From: JBGVMW01 sp045125095 | Lineage (GTDB): Bacteria; Bacillota; Clostridia; Lachnospirales; Lachnospiraceae | Assembly: GCA_045125095.1 (NCBI GenBank) | Contig: JBGVMW010000190.1 | Coordinates: forward strand, 1-6,698 | DNA: 6,698 bases | Reading direction: 5' to 3' | Part shown: positions 5,361-6,698 of the stretch, piece after piece | How positions within the stretch are numbered: position 1 is the first letter of the stretch | Layout of the letters: the number at the start of each line of letters is the position of its first letter | Notes under the pieces: generated by a model | What the model saw: only the letters and a program-made list of their open reading frames with translations | Told to the model about the DNA's origin: nothing | Database searches by the model: none | Position numbers and translations under genes: made by a program

Positions 5361-6170
5361 ATGATTATTGATAATCATGAACATGTGATGATACCTACAG
5401 ATTTGCAACTGAAAAAAATGGAACAGGCAGGAGTTGACAAAACAATTTTGTTCTGTACGGCTCCACACCCCGAAAAGGCAAAAACGCTAAATGATATGAA
5501 AGCCGAAATGGGTGCCTTATATAAAATTTTATCTGGATCAAATACCAAAGAAGATAATATTCGCAGAATGAAAGACAACATTGAAGAACTGACAAGAATA
5601 ATTGAAGAGCATCCGGATAAATTCTATGGTTTTGGTGCGGTTCCGCTTGGGTTATCTACAGAAGAAACTGTTAGCTGGATAGAAAAGTATATTATATCCA
5701 ATAATTTGAAGGGCGTTGGAGAGTTTACACCGGGTTCAGATGAACAGATTGCTCAATTGGAACCTATATTTCAGGCATTAGAGCATTTTCCACAATTACC
5801 AATATGGGTTCATACATTTAATCCTGTTTCAATGACTGGAATCAAACTTCTTATGAAGCTAACAAAGAAATACCCAAAGGTTTCTGTGATATTTGGACAT
5901 ATGGGCGGTTATCACTGGATGGAAGTGATTGAATTTGCTAAATCAGTTTCCAATGCCTATATTGATTTATCAGGAGCTTTTGCGGCACTTGCTGTCCGGA
6001 TAGCGACAACAGAGTTACCGGACAAATGTTTATATGGTTCTGATGCGCCTTATGGAGAGCCGTTATTGAGCAAACAGCTTATTGAGTATGTATGTACTGA
6101 CAATGAATCAAGAGAAAAAATATTAGGCGGCAATATATTAAGATTAATTGGTGAGGAAAATGTAAATTGA
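5361..6170 (+). CDS. Metal-dependent amidohydrolase (Amidohydro_2 type), 269 aa
   Basis: Cytoplasmic TIM-barrel hydrolase or decarboxylase of the amidohydrolase superfamily; the substrate is unknown. The start at 5361 is chosen over an in-frame start at 5307 because AAAGGA (5346-5351) sits 9 nt before it, the probable promoter overlaps the upstream start, and the family begins directly at the first strand, MIIDNHEHV. Metal ligands visible are the HxH pair His6/His8, His151 in WVHTFNP, His180 in IFGHMGG, and Asp228 in YGSDAPYGEP. VGEFTPG (119-125) supplies the acidic position after the third strand. This pattern is that of the ACMSD-like PF04909 group. Length is normal and the active site looks intact. 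It is probably controlled by the divergent HxlR regulator and ends at a strong terminator, so it is likely a single-gene unit. Confidence 0.9.
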   Translation: MIIDNHEHVMIPTDLQLKKMEQAGVDKTILFCTAPHPEKAKTLNDMKAEMGALYKILSGSNTKEDNIRRMKDNIEELTRIIEEHPDKFYGFGAVPLGLSTEETVSWIEKYIISNNLKGVGEFTPGSDEQIAQLEPIFQALEHFPQLPIWVHTFNPVSMTGIKLLMKLTKKYPKVSVIFGHMGGYHWMEVIEFAKSVSNAYIDLSGAFAALAVRIATTELPDKCLYGSDAPYGEPLLSKQLIEYVCTDNESREKILGGNILRLIGEENVN

Positions 6171-6205
6171 TTTTCTGCCGTTTATCTGTTTTGATATGAT
6201 CAATG

Positions 6206-6242
6206 AAAGGGGAGCAATATAAAGTGCTGTTATCCCCTTTTT
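6206..6242 (+). terminator. Intrinsic terminator of the amidohydrolase gene
   Basis: AAAGGGGA (6206-6213) pairs with TCCCCTTT (6233-6240), and the loop holds a further GCA/TGC pairing (6214-6216 with 6225-6227). T residues run from 6238 to 6242. It lies 36 nt after the stop codon. Confidence 0.75.
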
Positions 6243-6285
6243 GCGGTCTAAGATGCATTTAAGTATGAAGCATTTTACTAATGAA

Positions 6286-6552
6286 TTATAAGGTTTCTAA
6301 AAACTCTGAAAGATATTTGCTAAATGTATCGTATCTAGGACTTACAAATTTGTTTAAAGACTCTTTTCGTGTAGAAGTTAATCCGGCTGTCCGCAAAATT
6401 TTGAAATGATACGAAGCAGTAGACTTGGGAATATCTATATATTTACCGATTTCGCCACAACTCATTTCACCACCTCTGTTCTTTAAAATTCTTATAATTT
6501 GCAGTCTTGCTTCATCAGATAGGGCTTTAAGGATTTCGATCCTTATTGCATC
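6286..6552 (-). pseudogene. ArsR-family regulator, 5' end broken
   Basis: An open minus-strand frame encodes 88 residues beginning DAIRIEILKALSDEARLQII and ending FLETL before a TAA (6286-6288). KALSDEARLQIIRIL, MSCGEIGKYIDIPKSTAS and SYHFKILRTAGL are the classic ArsR winged-helix elements in order. No start codon opens this frame: the codon before Asp is TAA (6553-6555). Upstream of that stop the same frame reads VRSLSNL from a GTG at 6576, so a nonsense change in codon 8 of a normal-length ArsR gene would explain it. The only internal ATG (GGTGAAATG) would remove the first helices. A sequencing error or an unusual start cannot be excluded. It would be divergent from the gene starting at the right edge, perhaps its former regulator. 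Confidence 0.7.
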
Positions 6553-6572
6553 TTATAAATTACTCAAACTTC

Positions 6573-6588
6573 GCACATTAAAATGTGC
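6573..6588. promoter_or_regulatory. Palindrome near the ArsR 5' end
   Basis: GCACATT (6573-6579) and AATGTGC (6582-6588) form a perfect 7-bp inverted repeat with a 2-bp centre. The position next to the ArsR start suggests an operator; this is inferred. Confidence 0.4.
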
Positions 6589-6634
6589 CTATGCACCTTG
6601 AAAATTCAATAATAACTGGCATAAAAATAGCATG

Positions 6635-6656
6635 AAACCAATGGTTTTGATATAAT
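6635..6656 (+). promoter_or_regulatory. Palindrome plus TATAAT box of a rightward gene
   Basis: AAACCA-A-TGGTTT (6635-6647) is a 6-bp inverted repeat with a 1-bp centre, placed directly before a perfect TATAAT (6651-6656). No good -35 is found at the expected distance; the palindrome occupies the spacer region, so a regulator bound there would control this promoter. Confidence 0.5.
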
Positions 6657-6692
6657 TAAGTTACCACACAAAATAATACAAACCGGAGGCTC

Positions 6693-6698
6693 ATGCTA
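6693..6698 (+). CDS. Possible start of a plus-strand gene leaving the window
   Basis: GGAGG (6685-6689) is followed by ATG at 6693. The 3-nt gap is short for this site, so the true start may lie just beyond the window edge. Together with the TATAAT at 6651-6656 it indicates a gene running to the right. Only two codons are visible, so nothing can be said about the product. Confidence 0.35.

Noticed and set aside
1..6698. Search for CRISPR arrays, tRNA or rRNA genes and insertion sequences
   Set aside because: No regularly spaced repeats, no tRNA- or rRNA-like segments and no transposase frames were seen.

Overview
The window looks like a piece of a low-GC Gram-positive chromosome, most likely a Clostridia or Lachnospiraceae-type gut anaerobe. 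The reasons are the AT-rich intergenic DNA, strong GGAGG-type ribosome sites, an agr-type peptide signalling locus with a clostridial-style precursor (ring followed by HQPKQP), and LytTR, XRE and HxlR regulators. The species cannot be fixed from the sequence alone.

The core (about 620-4105) is an agr-like quorum-sensing locus with an unusual layout. On the minus strand, a tightly packed operon reads XRE regulator (3255-3653), LytTR response regulator (2534-3277, overlapping the XRE gene by 23 nt), multi-membrane-span GHKL histidine kinase (1227-2537, 4-nt overlap), then AgrB peptide-processing protease (622-1191). Divergent from the operon, on the plus strand, is a 48-residue gene (3891-4037) that encodes the cyclic (thio)lactone autoinducer precursor, AgrD. 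It has its own ribosome site and its own terminator (4064-4105). The expected circuit is that AgrB cuts and cyclises AgrD, the peptide is exported and sensed by the kinase, the kinase phosphorylates the LytTR regulator, and that regulator acts on promoters such as the one in the 237-bp divergent region 3654-3890. The XRE protein is a built-in extra layer of control.

To the left (1-625) is an unrecognised 122-residue acidic protein gene. Its stop codon overlaps the agrB stop tail to tail. It is preceded by a striking set of concentric inverted repeats centred at position 121. Between agrD and the next gene is a 440-bp non-coding stretch (4038-4476). It holds the agrD terminator, a hairpin that shows a perfect AGGAGG in its loop, and a second terminator-like hairpin with eight T residues.

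To the right are a second small XRE regulator (4477-4809), an HxlR regulator (4887-5222, minus) divergent from an amidohydrolase (5361-6170, plus) with a probable operator between them, a strong terminator (6206-6242), and an ArsR-type regulator frame on the minus strand (6286-6552) that has no start and is preceded by an in-frame stop, so it looks broken. The last 60 bases hold a TATAAT box, a palindrome and a GGAGG site that announce a plus-strand gene leaving the window.
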